From positions 62,001-126,000 of the forward strand of contig DATCJY010000011.1 of assembly GCA_036562565.1 (NCBI GenBank): 64,000 nucleotides of DNA, written 5' to 3'. A model generated the notes under the pieces. That model had not been told where the DNA came from, did not search any database, and saw nothing but the letters and a program-made list of their open reading frames with translations. Of the stretch, positions 1 through 7,348 are shown piece after piece. This DNA is from DATCJY01 sp036562565. GTDB taxonomy: Bacteria > Bacteroidota > Bacteroidia > Flavobacteriales_D > Sanyastnellaceae. Both the position numbers and the translations under genes were made by a program. How positions within the stretch are numbered: the first letter of the stretch is position 1; each line of letters begins with the position of its first letter.

Positions 1-106
1 TTTGTACTCACAGCGATTATAATTTAATTATTCAATTCTGTTTGCGCCATCATTTAGCACTGTGCTAATTAAAACATTTTATGGCAACAGGCATCTTGTA
101 CTCGAA

Positions 107-685
107 TTATTTCGCTGAAGTTTCACTGATGAACTTGGAAATTACATCGGGATAATAGGCAATCTCAAGTTCACGCACTTTGCGCTCAATATCAGCAGGT
201 GTATCATATTCCTCAATCGCGGTGCTGACTTGAAAATATATATCACCTTCATCATAATGCTCATTTACCAGATGAATGGTGATTCCGCTTTCCTTTTCAC
301 GCGCAGCATGAACCGCTTCATGAACATGATGGCCATACATGCCTTTACCGCCATATTTAGGCAACAAAGCCGGATGGATATTCAAGATTTTTCCTTCATA
401 GGCCTTTACCAGATTAGCAGGAACTTTCCATAAAAAACCCGCCAGAATCACATAGTCCACGCCTAGGTTTTTCAATTCATTGAGAAAGACATCGGATTGT
501 AAGAAATTCTCCTTGTTCAGGATAAAAGTTGGAATGCCATGTTCACGAGCGATATCCATTACTCCTGCCTGTGCTTTGTTGCTGGCAATCAATGCGACCT
601 GTACTTCCTTGCTCCCTGAAAAATACTGGATGATATTGCGGGCATTGGAACCTGCACCTGAGGCGAGTATGGCTATTTTGTGCAT
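107..685 (-). CDS. purN: Phosphoribosylglycinamide formyltransferase (PurN)
   Basis: This 192-residue protein is a folate-dependent GAR transformylase. It moves a formyl group from 10-formyltetrahydrofolate to GAR in the third step of cytosolic purine synthesis. The N-terminal glycine-rich phosphate loop SGAGSN lies at residues 9-14. The expected catalytic residues can be seen as N102 and H104 in the NIHPALLP motif and D145 in the HYDEGD segment. Length matches the family (about 190-210). I chose the ATG at 685 because it begins right at the first beta-strand. The longer open frame to 763 adds 26 residues with no family similarity and would run through the promoter region of the divergent gldA. 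No other purine gene is adjacent. Confidence 0.95.
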   Translation of the reverse strand: MHKIAILASGAGSNARNIIQYFSGSKEVQVALIASNKAQAGVMDIAREHGIPTFILNKENFLQSDVFLNELKNLGVDYVILAGFLWKVPANLVKAYEGKILNIHPALLPKYGGKGMYGHHVHEAVHAAREKESGITIHLVNEHYDEGDIYFQVSTAIEEYDTPADIERKVRELEIAYYPDVISKFISETSAK

Positions 686-745
686 TTGATAGTATTTTTT
701 TGCAAGAAAGAAAATATAGCTGTAGAGACTATTGGCGCCAACGGC

Positions 746-753
746 TACTTTTG
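746..753 (+). promoter_or_regulatory. Promoter -7 element of gldA
   Basis: TACTTTTG fits the Bacteroidota -7 consensus TAnnTTTG and lies 33 nt before the gldA ATG, between the divergent purN and gldA. No well-placed -33 TTTG box was seen. Confidence 0.5.
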
Positions 754-786
754 AGCACTTCAATTCTCAAAACTCAAAGGACGAAT

Positions 787-1704
787 ATGTCTATAAGCGT
801 ACAGAAAGTAATCAAGCAATATGGTGAGCAACGCGCATTGAATGGTGTTTCATTCTCCATAGACAAAGGTGAGGTAGTGGGCTTCCTCGGCCCCAACGGA
901 GCCGGCAAAAGCACCATGATGAAAATCATTACATGTTACATTCCGCCTACAGAAGGTGAAGTGAGTGTATGCGGTTATGATATCAAGACACAAAGCATCG
1001 ATGTACGCAAACAAATAGGTTACCTACCGGAGCACAACCCGCTTTATCTGGATATGTACGTGCGTGAATACCTCGCATTTGTTGCGGGTATTTATAAAGT
1101 TCCCAACATCAACAAACGAGTGGAAACCATGATTGAAATGGTAGGCCTCGGAATTGAAGCACACAAGAAAATTGAAGAACTATCCAAAGGATACAGACAA
1201 CGTGTAGGTCTTGCGCAAGCAATGATACACGACCCTCAGGTGCTTATTTTGGATGAACCCACCAGTGGTCTCGACCCGAACCAACTTTCGGAAATTCGCG
1301 AACTGATTAAAACAATTGGTCGTGAAAAAACCGTGATGCTTTCTACGCACATCATGCAAGAAGTGGAAGCCATCTGCAGCCGTACCATCATCATCAACCG
1401 CGGTAATATCGTTGCGGATGGTGCAACGAACGAAATACGCAATCAGGCACAGGGTACAGGATACCAATTGCTCGTAGAGTTAAGTGGTGAGATTGCAAAG
1501 TCTGCCATCGAACGCGTTGAAGGAGTTGTACGTGTGCAATCAGAAGGCAAGAATACATGGCTCATCACCACCGGTGGAGAGAAAGACATTCGCAAAAACA
1601 TTTCTGACCTTGCCCAACAATATGGCCACTCCATCCTGACCATGACACGCAAGGAACAACGCCTTGAAGATGTGTTCAAGGATTTGACTCGAACAAAACA
1701 ATAA
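787..1704 (+). CDS. gldA: Gliding-motility ABC transporter ATP-binding protein GldA
   Basis: This 305-residue cytoplasmic ATPase belongs to the ABC-2 exporter class. Walker A (GPNGAGKST) lies at 35-43, the signature LSKGYRQ at 132-138 and Walker B (VLILDEP) at 152-158, followed by a switch-region histidine in STHIMQE. A C-terminal domain of about 90 residues follows. In Flavobacterium, GldA works with GldF and GldG as an ABC transporter needed for gliding. The match to GldA rests on length, on overall sequence, and on gldB and gldC lying 2 kb away. A generic ABC-2 ATPase is the alternative. The permease partners gldF and gldG are not in the window. The ATG at 787 is preferred over the open frame from 700, which overlaps the promoter and purN. 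Transcription ends at the hairpin at 1731. Confidence 0.85.
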   Translation: MSISVQKVIKQYGEQRALNGVSFSIDKGEVVGFLGPNGAGKSTMMKIITCYIPPTEGEVSVCGYDIKTQSIDVRKQIGYLPEHNPLYLDMYVREYLAFVAGIYKVPNINKRVETMIEMVGLGIEAHKKIEELSKGYRQRVGLAQAMIHDPQVLILDEPTSGLDPNQLSEIRELIKTIGREKTVMLSTHIMQEVEAICSRTIIINRGNIVADGATNEIRNQAQGTGYQLLVELSGEIAKSAIERVEGVVRVQSEGKNTWLITTGGEKDIRKNISDLAQQYGHSILTMTRKEQRLEDVFKDLTRTKQ

Positions 1705-1730
1705 TCCAAATACAAACATGATATAAATTA

Positions 1731-1760
1731 AAAAGACGCACTTTGAAGTGCGTCTTTTTT
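1731..1760. terminator. Bidirectional terminator between gldA and nadE
   Basis: A 13-bp perfect stem (1731-1743 with 1746-1758) has an A tract on one side and a T tract on the other. It can therefore end transcription of both convergent genes, gldA (+) and nadE (-). Confidence 0.9.
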
Positions 1761-1779
1761 AGATTTGGTAGGAGCATTA

Positions 1780-2574
1780 TTATTTCAATTCGGCTGGTAT
1801 CACACACACCGGAATTGGCACCATCTTGTGCTGATTCACGCGGTTGCGATGAAGGTATATCTTTAATACCTCTTGTTGTCGAGTGGTAAGCTCAGAACTA
1901 TTTGCATCCCCGCCTTTCGCCACATATTCCATTGCCCATTCCAGTTCAGGATAGGTAGCACCAATTTGGTCTTCATCGGTTCTATCATCACCAAATAAGC
2001 CATCGGTTGGAGCAGCATCTTGAATGCTTTGCACGATACCGAGTTCGGCACACAACGCATAGACTTCAGTCTTATACAAGTCTGCAATCGGAGATAAATC
2101 TACTCCGCCATCACCGTACTTGGTGAAGAAGCCCACACCAAAATCTTCGACTTTATTTCCGGTACCAGCCACGAGCAAACCATGGATACCGGCAAAGTAG
2201 TATAGCGTGGTCATGCGCAAACGCGAACGCGTATTGGCCAGTGACAATTGAATGGCCGCTTCAGTTCCTTCAGCGGGCAATGCTTCCACCATCGCATCAA
2301 ACACGGATGTAAGATCTACCCGTGCATCGGATACATTATCAAATTTTGACTTGAGCCAGGCGATATGCTCCTGCGCTCTATCCACTTGCGCAACGTGTTG
2401 ATGGATGGGCATTTCAAGAACATAGGTTTTCATGCCGGTCATGGCACACAGTGTAGAGGTGAGGGCTGAGTCAATGCCCCCGCTCACTCCCACTACAAAA
2501 CCGTTCACACGGCTTTGCTGTGCATAGTCCTTAAGCCAGTTTACAATATGCTCTATTACTTGCTGCTTCTTCAT
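1780..2574 (-). CDS. nadE: NH3-dependent NAD+ synthetase
   Basis: This 264-residue enzyme amidates nicotinic acid adenine dinucleotide to NAD+ using ATP and ammonia. It is the short, ammonia-dependent type: there is no glutaminase domain. The PP-loop SGGIDS lies at residues 31-36. Further family landmarks are the GTGNKVEDFGVGFFTKYGDGG segment near the middle and the APTDGLFGD stretch. Length is typical. The start at 2574 gives a canonical N-terminal helix ahead of the PP-loop. The gene lies between gldA and the PorT-like gene and is separated from the latter by its own terminator, so it is probably transcribed independently. The link to gliding genes looks positional and not functional. Confidence 0.95.
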   Translation of the reverse strand: MKKQQVIEHIVNWLKDYAQQSRVNGFVVGVSGGIDSALTSTLCAMTGMKTYVLEMPIHQHVAQVDRAQEHIAWLKSKFDNVSDARVDLTSVFDAMVEALPAEGTEAAIQLSLANTRSRLRMTTLYYFAGIHGLLVAGTGNKVEDFGVGFFTKYGDGGVDLSPIADLYKTEVYALCAELGIVQSIQDAAPTDGLFGDDRTDEDQIGATYPELEWAMEYVAKGGDANSSELTTRQQEVLKIYLHRNRVNQHKMVPIPVCVIPAELK

Positions 2575-2591
2575 TATTCACGGGGTCTTAT

Positions 2592-2622
2592 AAAAAAATC
2601 CCATCTTTTAGGATGGGATTTT
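2592..2622 (-). terminator. Rho-independent terminator of the PorT-like gene
   Basis: An 11-bp stem (2595-2605 with 2612-2622) and a 6-nt loop are followed on the minus strand by a run of T residues. It lies 23 nt past the stop of the beta-barrel gene and before nadE. Confidence 0.85.
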
Positions 2623-2644
2623 AAGGATGAATCCAATACTATTC

Positions 2645-3457
2645 TTAGAACAATATTCCGATGTTCAACATCATCATATTGTTGATGGCTTTCAATTTAT
2701 AGCTGTCCGGTTTCAAGCTGGTGAAAGTGGGGCGGCTGTTTTCATCGGTAGCAACACCACTTCCTTTCAACACATTATTAAATCCATTATTGAAAGTAAC
2801 ACCCACCATCACGCTGGCATCACCACTCAAGTTGTACTCGATACCAGCACCGATGATAAGACTTGTGCGGAAAATTCCCATATCATCTTTGGCATCAATA
2901 TCTTGATAAGTTCGAGAAGCGATTTTGGTCTCTATCCAAGCAGCCTCATTCACATCACCTGTTTCTTGATTGTCAGGTTGATATTCTCTGATAAAGGTAA
3001 CTTGATCGTCCGCTTTGGCACCGATGTTAAAACCAAGTCCTAAACCAAATTGCCCCCAATAAGTGATGTAACCAATTTCATTGGTACGCAACTTAAGTGT
3101 AAGAGGAATTTCAAGGTATTTGAGGTTATAAATACGATTCACAGAACCAATGATTTCCGTATTCTCAGAAGCTCCATCTTTCTTATGGTGTCCACGGTAG
3201 AGATAAGTCAACTCACCACCGGTATTAAGAATGTTCAACCCTGTACCAAATGCATAGCGCTCCGTGAACATTTTATCAACTGCAATACCAAATCCGAACT
3301 TGAGGCGCGCACCACCCTGATCAATCTGGTTGTTATTGGGTTTCAACCATGAAATATTGGGATCCACATGAATGGCAATCTTCCATGGCTTAAAGTCTTG
3401 AGCATGCGTAGCGAGCGCTACTAACAGTGTAAAAGCAATTAGGATACTTTTTTTCAT
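2645..3457 (-). CDS. Outer-membrane beta-barrel protein, PorT-like
   Basis: This 270-residue protein begins with a clear signal peptide (about residues 1-20, ending in THAQ). It continues as alternating amphipathic strands rich in aromatic residues and glycine, including FGFGIAVDKMF and FGLGLGFNIGAK, and ends in an aromatic residue as barrel proteins do (NIGILF). This fits the OMP_b-brl_2 / porin family that includes PorT (SprT), an outer-membrane protein needed for type IX secretion. The neighbouring gldB and gldC favour PorT, but generic members of this barrel family are very common in Bacteroidota and I cannot tell them apart by eye. The gene is divergent from gldB, with the two starts 67 nt apart, so control regions are shared. 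Confidence 0.7.
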   Translation of the reverse strand: MKKSILIAFTLLVALATHAQDFKPWKIAIHVDPNISWLKPNNNQIDQGGARLKFGFGIAVDKMFTERYAFGTGLNILNTGGELTYLYRGHHKKDGASENTEIIGSVNRIYNLKYLEIPLTLKLRTNEIGYITYWGQFGLGLGFNIGAKADDQVTFIREYQPDNQETGDVNEAAWIETKIASRTYQDIDAKDDMGIFRTSLIIGAGIEYNLSGDASVMVGVTFNNGFNNVLKGSGVATDENSRPTFTSLKPDSYKLKAINNMMMLNIGILF

Positions 3458-3485
3458 TTGTTACAGTTTTACAGGATTAAACTTG
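3457..3485 (+). promoter_or_regulatory. Promoter of gldB-gldC
   Basis: A TTTG box (3457-3460) precedes TAAACTTG (3478-3485, one mismatch to TAnnTTTG) by 17 nt, slightly shorter than the usual 19-21. It lies 39 nt before the gldB ATG at 3525. Confidence 0.4.
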
Positions 3486-3524
3486 TGCCCCATAATGTGG
3501 CGGCAAATCTATACGAATTTATAT

Positions 3525-4562
3525 ATGAGATATTACGTAATTTTCTTCATGTTTTGCATAGCAGCATGTTCAGACAACAAGCCTGATAAACCGCTGCAAA
3601 AGATTGAAATTAAACCCGAAGCAAAGAAAATTACTGTAGAATTTTCGCGCTTCGACAACGACCTTTTTGCCGATAATTTTAATCAGCCGGACTCTACCAT
3701 TCAACTGCTCAAAGCCAAATACGGCTCCTTTTTCTGTGACTTCGTTGAGCGTGACTTGATGCTGGCTCCGTGTAATGATCCCAAACTCCCGGCATTGTTG
3801 AAACCGTTTGTCACCAATCATGACATAGTAGAAACACGCAAGGAAATTGAGACCGTATTCACACCGGAAAAAATCAACCGATACAACGAGGAACTGACAG
3901 CTGCTTTTCAGCGCTGGAATCACTTTTTCCCGGACAGTGTCATTCCTCAAATTATTTATTATCAATCCGCATGGAACAACAACATTGCATGTTCGGATTC
4001 GGCACTCGGCATTTCACTGGATTGCTATCTGGGAAAAAACAACCGCATTACGAAACAATTATCACCGGAAATTTTCCCGAATTATAAAAAGGCCAATATG
4101 GAGGAGCGCTACCTTGTAGCGGATGCGATCAAAGGTTGGATAGCTTATAAATCGCGCCACTATTACCAACCCAAAGACATGCTCAATGAACTGGTGTTCT
4201 ATGGGAAGCTCATGTACATTGCCGAGGCCATGGCTCCGCACCTTGAAGACAGCCTGCTGATGAGCTGGAGTAGCAAGCAACTTGCTTGGGCTGAAAACAA
4301 TGAATGGAACATCTGGAAAACATTGGCCAATGAAAAAGTGATGTTCAATACCAAAACATTTGACATCAACAAATGGTTTATTGACGGGCCATTTACCGGT
4401 GCTAAAGGCGTTCCTCAAGAGTCTCCTCCACAGCTGGGAGTTTGGTTCGGCTGGAAAATGGTGCGCCAGTTTATGGATGCTAACCCTACCTTTACACCGC
4501 AACAATTATTGCAGGAAACAGACAACCGCAAGATACTTAGTGCCTACAAACCCAAGCGCTAA
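3525..4562 (+). CDS. gldB: Gliding motility lipoprotein GldB
   Basis: This 345-residue lipoprotein has a short hydrophobic signal and a lipobox ending at C15 (IAAC), so it should be anchored in a membrane facing the periplasm. The mature part has the GldB-family pattern: an early EFSRFDNDLFA segment, a central helical region, and a DAIKGWIAYKSRHY stretch. The C-terminal FTGAKGVPQESPPQLGVWFG segment resembles the M1/DUF2268-like tail of the family. In Flavobacterium johnsoniae GldB is required for gliding, though its biochemical role is unknown. The start at 3525 is chosen because it places the lipobox correctly; the frame from 3483 overlaps the promoter. gldC follows after 35 nt, so the two probably share a transcript. 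Confidence 0.85.
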   Translation: MRYYVIFFMFCIAACSDNKPDKPLQKIEIKPEAKKITVEFSRFDNDLFADNFNQPDSTIQLLKAKYGSFFCDFVERDLMLAPCNDPKLPALLKPFVTNHDIVETRKEIETVFTPEKINRYNEELTAAFQRWNHFFPDSVIPQIIYYQSAWNNNIACSDSALGISLDCYLGKNNRITKQLSPEIFPNYKKANMEERYLVADAIKGWIAYKSRHYYQPKDMLNELVFYGKLMYIAEAMAPHLEDSLLMSWSSKQLAWAENNEWNIWKTLANEKVMFNTKTFDINKWFIDGPFTGAKGVPQESPPQLGVWFGWKMVRQFMDANPTFTPQQLLQETDNRKILSAYKPKR

Positions 4563-4597
4563 CAGAGAAACAGGCACAAATAGGAAATGAAATTGAA

Positions 4598-4927
4598 ATG
4601 AGAACGGAAGAAATAAAAATTACCATTGAACTGGATGACAACAACATTCCGGAAAAGCTGAGCTGGAAAGCCTCACAGAATGATGCCGGTGCGAATATCA
4701 AAGCCATGATCCTCTCCGTGTGGGATGAAAAGGAACAGAACGCCTTCCGCATCGACCTGTGGAACAAAGAGATGCAAGTGGATGAAATGAAACAATTTGT
4801 GCATCAAACCATCCTAACCTTGGCTGACAGTTTTGAGAAAGCCACCAATGAAAAACGCATGGCCGATACGATGCGTGACTTCTGCGATTATTACGCGGAA
4901 AAAATGAACATTAAAAGTCCATTATAA
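4598..4927 (+). CDS. gldC: Gliding motility protein GldC
   Basis: This 109-residue acidic cytoplasmic protein matches the small GldC family in length and in the opening pattern of charged beta-strand (EEIKITIELDDNNIPEKLSW). Conserved segments include AMILSVWD and the C-terminal ADTMRDFCDYYAEKM helix. There is no signal peptide or membrane segment. GldC is linked to gldB in gliding Bacteroidota and improves motility without being strictly required; its activity is unknown. It is the second gene of the gldB transcript and is followed 5 nt past its stop by a strong terminator. Confidence 0.85.
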   Translation: MRTEEIKITIELDDNNIPEKLSWKASQNDAGANIKAMILSVWDEKEQNAFRIDLWNKEMQVDEMKQFVHQTILTLADSFEKATNEKRMADTMRDFCDYYAEKMNIKSPL

Positions 4928-4932
4928 TTAAT

Positions 4933-4963
4933 AAAAAAGGCTCGGAAGTTCCGAGCCTTTTTT
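4933..4963. terminator. Bidirectional terminator between gldC and the alcohol dehydrogenase
   Basis: A GC-rich stem flanked by A6 and T6 pairs 4933-4946 with 4950-4963. It serves gldC (+) and the convergent dehydrogenase (-). Confidence 0.92.
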
Positions 4964-4980
4964 ATTCTGTTTCTTCTTTA

Positions 4981-6033
4981 TCAGAGCGTGGACATATCGA
5001 TGACAAAGCGGTATTTCACATCGCCCTTCTCCATTCTTTCAAACGCCTCATTTACTTGTTGAATAGAAATGATTTCAGAGTCGGCAGTGATATTGTGCTT
5101 ATAACAGAAGTCCAGCATTTCCTGCGTTTCGGCAATACCGCCAATGTTAGAACCTGACAAGCTTCTTCTTCCTGAAACAATGCTGAATGCACTCACATCC
5201 AACGGTTCCGATGGCAAACCTACCAACACAACAGTTCCTTCAGGTTTCAATAATCCCAAGAAGGTATTCACATTGTGCTTAGCGGAAACGGTGTCGACAA
5301 TTAAATTAAATTGACGCTTATAACATTTCATCTCTTCAGCGTCAGAGGTGAGAATGGCATGGTCGGCACCGAGTCGTTTGGCATCTTCTACTTTGGAAGG
5401 AGAAGAAGTCAAAACAACCACTTCTGCCCCCATAGCCTTGGCAATCTTGATGGCCATGTGCCCAAGACCTCCGATTCCCAATACTCCCACTTTTTGTCCG
5501 GGGCCCACCTTCCAGTATTTCAAAGGAGAATACACTGTGATACCGGCACACAACAGTGGAGCCGCAGCAGCAAGATTCTCAAATGCCGGCATCCGCAACA
5601 CGTAGTTTTCATCGCACACATAGGTCTTGGAGAAACCGCCATATGTCATGCCTCCGATGAATTTCTCAGGGCTGTTATATGACATTGTAGCACCTTGATC
5701 ACAATATTGCTCAAGGCTCTCGGCACAATAATCACATTGGCGACAAGAGTCCACGATACAACCTACACCCACAAGATCTCCAACTTTGAATTTTGTAACT
5801 CCTGAACCTAAGGCACTCACTCTACCTAAAATCTCATGGCCGGGAACCAGCGGATAATTGGTACGTCCCCAGTCATTGCGCACGCTGTGCAAATCCGAGT
5901 GGCAGATACCGCAATAAAGCACTTCAAACTGAACATCTTGCGGTTGCAACTCGCGTCTAGGAATGGTCAGTTCAACCAGTGGCTCAGTGGCACTTGTAGC
6001 CCCAAAAGCCTTTATATTTTTAAAGGATGTCAT
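4981..6033 (-). CDS. Zinc-dependent NAD(P) alcohol dehydrogenase
   Basis: This 350-residue medium-chain dehydrogenase oxidises alcohols or reduces aldehydes. Catalytic zinc ligands are visible as C41 (CGICHSD) and H66 in GHE. A structural zinc site is formed by C97, C100, C103 and C111. The nucleotide-binding motif GIGGLGH follows near residue 180. The CHSD and DSCRQCDYC patterns place it in the cinnamyl-alcohol / YahK-like branch, which usually prefers NADPH and aldehyde reduction. The exact substrate cannot be read from the sequence. I start at the ATG at 6033; the open frame up to 6069 adds 12 residues outside the family pattern. It stands alone. Confidence 0.88.
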   Translation of the reverse strand: MTSFKNIKAFGATSATEPLVELTIPRRELQPQDVQFEVLYCGICHSDLHSVRNDWGRTNYPLVPGHEILGRVSALGSGVTKFKVGDLVGVGCIVDSCRQCDYCAESLEQYCDQGATMSYNSPEKFIGGMTYGGFSKTYVCDENYVLRMPAFENLAAAAPLLCAGITVYSPLKYWKVGPGQKVGVLGIGGLGHMAIKIAKAMGAEVVVLTSSPSKVEDAKRLGADHAILTSDAEEMKCYKRQFNLIVDTVSAKHNVNTFLGLLKPEGTVVLVGLPSEPLDVSAFSIVSGRRSLSGSNIGGIAETQEMLDFCYKHNITADSEIISIQQVNEAFERMEKGDVKYRFVIDMSTL

Positions 6034-6147
6034 AACTAAGAATTTATGAAAGTGCAAGTATGTCCACACCCTTTTAATATCTATTCATAAACAATCCTAA
6101 TTCAGGTCAATTAAATGACTTTCAGGAGCACATCTTGCCGCGTGTCA

Positions 6148-6155
6148 TACTTTCT
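6148..6155 (+). promoter_or_regulatory. Possible -7 element for the RND efflux operon
   Basis: TACTTTCT resembles TAnnTTTG with two departures and lies about 40 nt before the adaptor gene, in the 161-bp gap to the divergent dehydrogenase. No regulator gene or clear operator was seen nearby. Confidence 0.25.
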
Positions 6156-6194
6156 TTGGCGCTTCGTTTTCTTACATCTTATTCAAGATAATTT

Positions 6195-7262
6195 ATGATG
6201 CTTATATACCAACGGTTCGCGCAACATTCTATCCAGAGCGCAATACTGCTATTACTCATGGGCTTTTTGGTAGCCTGTAAATCTGAAAGCAAATCCAACG
6301 CTCCTTCCAAAGGAGGCGGCCCGGTTGAAGCCGATGTTGTGGTCATCAAAAATGAAAAGTTTTCATATGGTATCGAAGCCAACGGCAGTGTATTGGCCAA
6401 TGAGTTTGTGGAATTAAAACCAGAAATCAGCGGTCGATTGGTGCAGCTCAAAATTGTAGAAGGCACTCATGTGACCGAAGGCACTCTACTTGCAAAGATT
6501 TATGACGAAGACCTGCAAGCTCAATTGCGCAAATACCAAGCGCAGCTCGAAATAGCGAATAAAACAGTTGAGCGCTTCGGTAAGCTATTGGAGGTAAATG
6601 GCCTCAGCCAACAGGAGTATGACCAAGCTGTAAGTGTTGCCGATGGCCTCAAAGCAGACATCGATTACACGAAGGCCCAAATCCGCAAGACCGAAATTCG
6701 CGCCCCTTTCAGTGGATTGGTTGGTTTGCGCAATGTAAGTCCCGGAGCCTATGTGACACAATCACAAGTGCTCGCCACCCTGCAACAAGTGAACAACCTC
6801 AAAGTTGATTTTGTACTTCCTGAAAACCAGATGCACTACGTGAAAAACGGAATGATGGTCAACCTGAAAACGGCTCAAGGAAAACAACACCAAGCCAAAG
6901 TGATAGCGATAGAGCCACAAATCAATGCAGGCACACGCAACGTGAAAGTGCGAGCCATCATTCAAGGCAATGCCGAAGATGTTATACCCGGCTCATTTGT
7001 AGTGGTACAAATTGATGCCAGCAGTAGTAACGGCTCCATCCTCATACCAACCAATGCCATCATACCCGAATCACGTTCTAAGAAAGTAGCCGTGGTGAAA
7101 GATGGTAAAATTCACATGCAAGAGATTGAAACCGGTTATCGAACATCGGACCGTGTAGTAGTGACGAAAGGCCTCAACGAAGGCGATACCGTAGCCGTGA
7201 GTGCCATCCTCTTCCTGAAACCCGGCTCACCTATTAAGATCAAAAACGTAGTAAACAACTAA
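6195..7262 (+). CDS. RND efflux periplasmic adaptor (membrane fusion protein)
   Basis: This 355-residue lipoprotein links an inner-membrane RND pump to an outer-membrane channel. The signal ends in a lipobox with C28 (LVAC). A first half-lipoyl segment follows at about 60-105. Then comes an alpha-helical hairpin (about 110-160, with the TVERFGKLLEVNGLSQQEYD heptads). The second half-lipoyl segment is marked by TEIRAPFSGLVGLRNVSPG, and beta-barrel and membrane-proximal domains complete the protein. Length is typical of the HlyD/AcrA class. It is the first gene of a three-gene operon with the pump and the TolC-like protein. The substrate cannot be predicted. Confidence 0.92.
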   Translation: MMLIYQRFAQHSIQSAILLLLMGFLVACKSESKSNAPSKGGGPVEADVVVIKNEKFSYGIEANGSVLANEFVELKPEISGRLVQLKIVEGTHVTEGTLLAKIYDEDLQAQLRKYQAQLEIANKTVERFGKLLEVNGLSQQEYDQAVSVADGLKADIDYTKAQIRKTEIRAPFSGLVGLRNVSPGAYVTQSQVLATLQQVNNLKVDFVLPENQMHYVKNGMMVNLKTAQGKQHQAKVIAIEPQINAGTRNVKVRAIIQGNAEDVIPGSFVVVQIDASSSNGSILIPTNAIIPESRSKKVAVVKDGKIHMQEIETGYRTSDRVVVTKGLNEGDTVAVSAILFLKPGSPIKIKNVVNN

Positions 7263-7348
7263 AGCCAATCGGCTTAACTTGTTGTGGTGTGACGCAGTAG
7301 CAAACAATTATAGCTACGCATGAATAAAATCAATTTGAAGAAGAACAG

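Noticed and set aside
1..106. A gene in the left-edge segment
   Set aside because: Only a 25-codon frame is present and it has no recognisable features.
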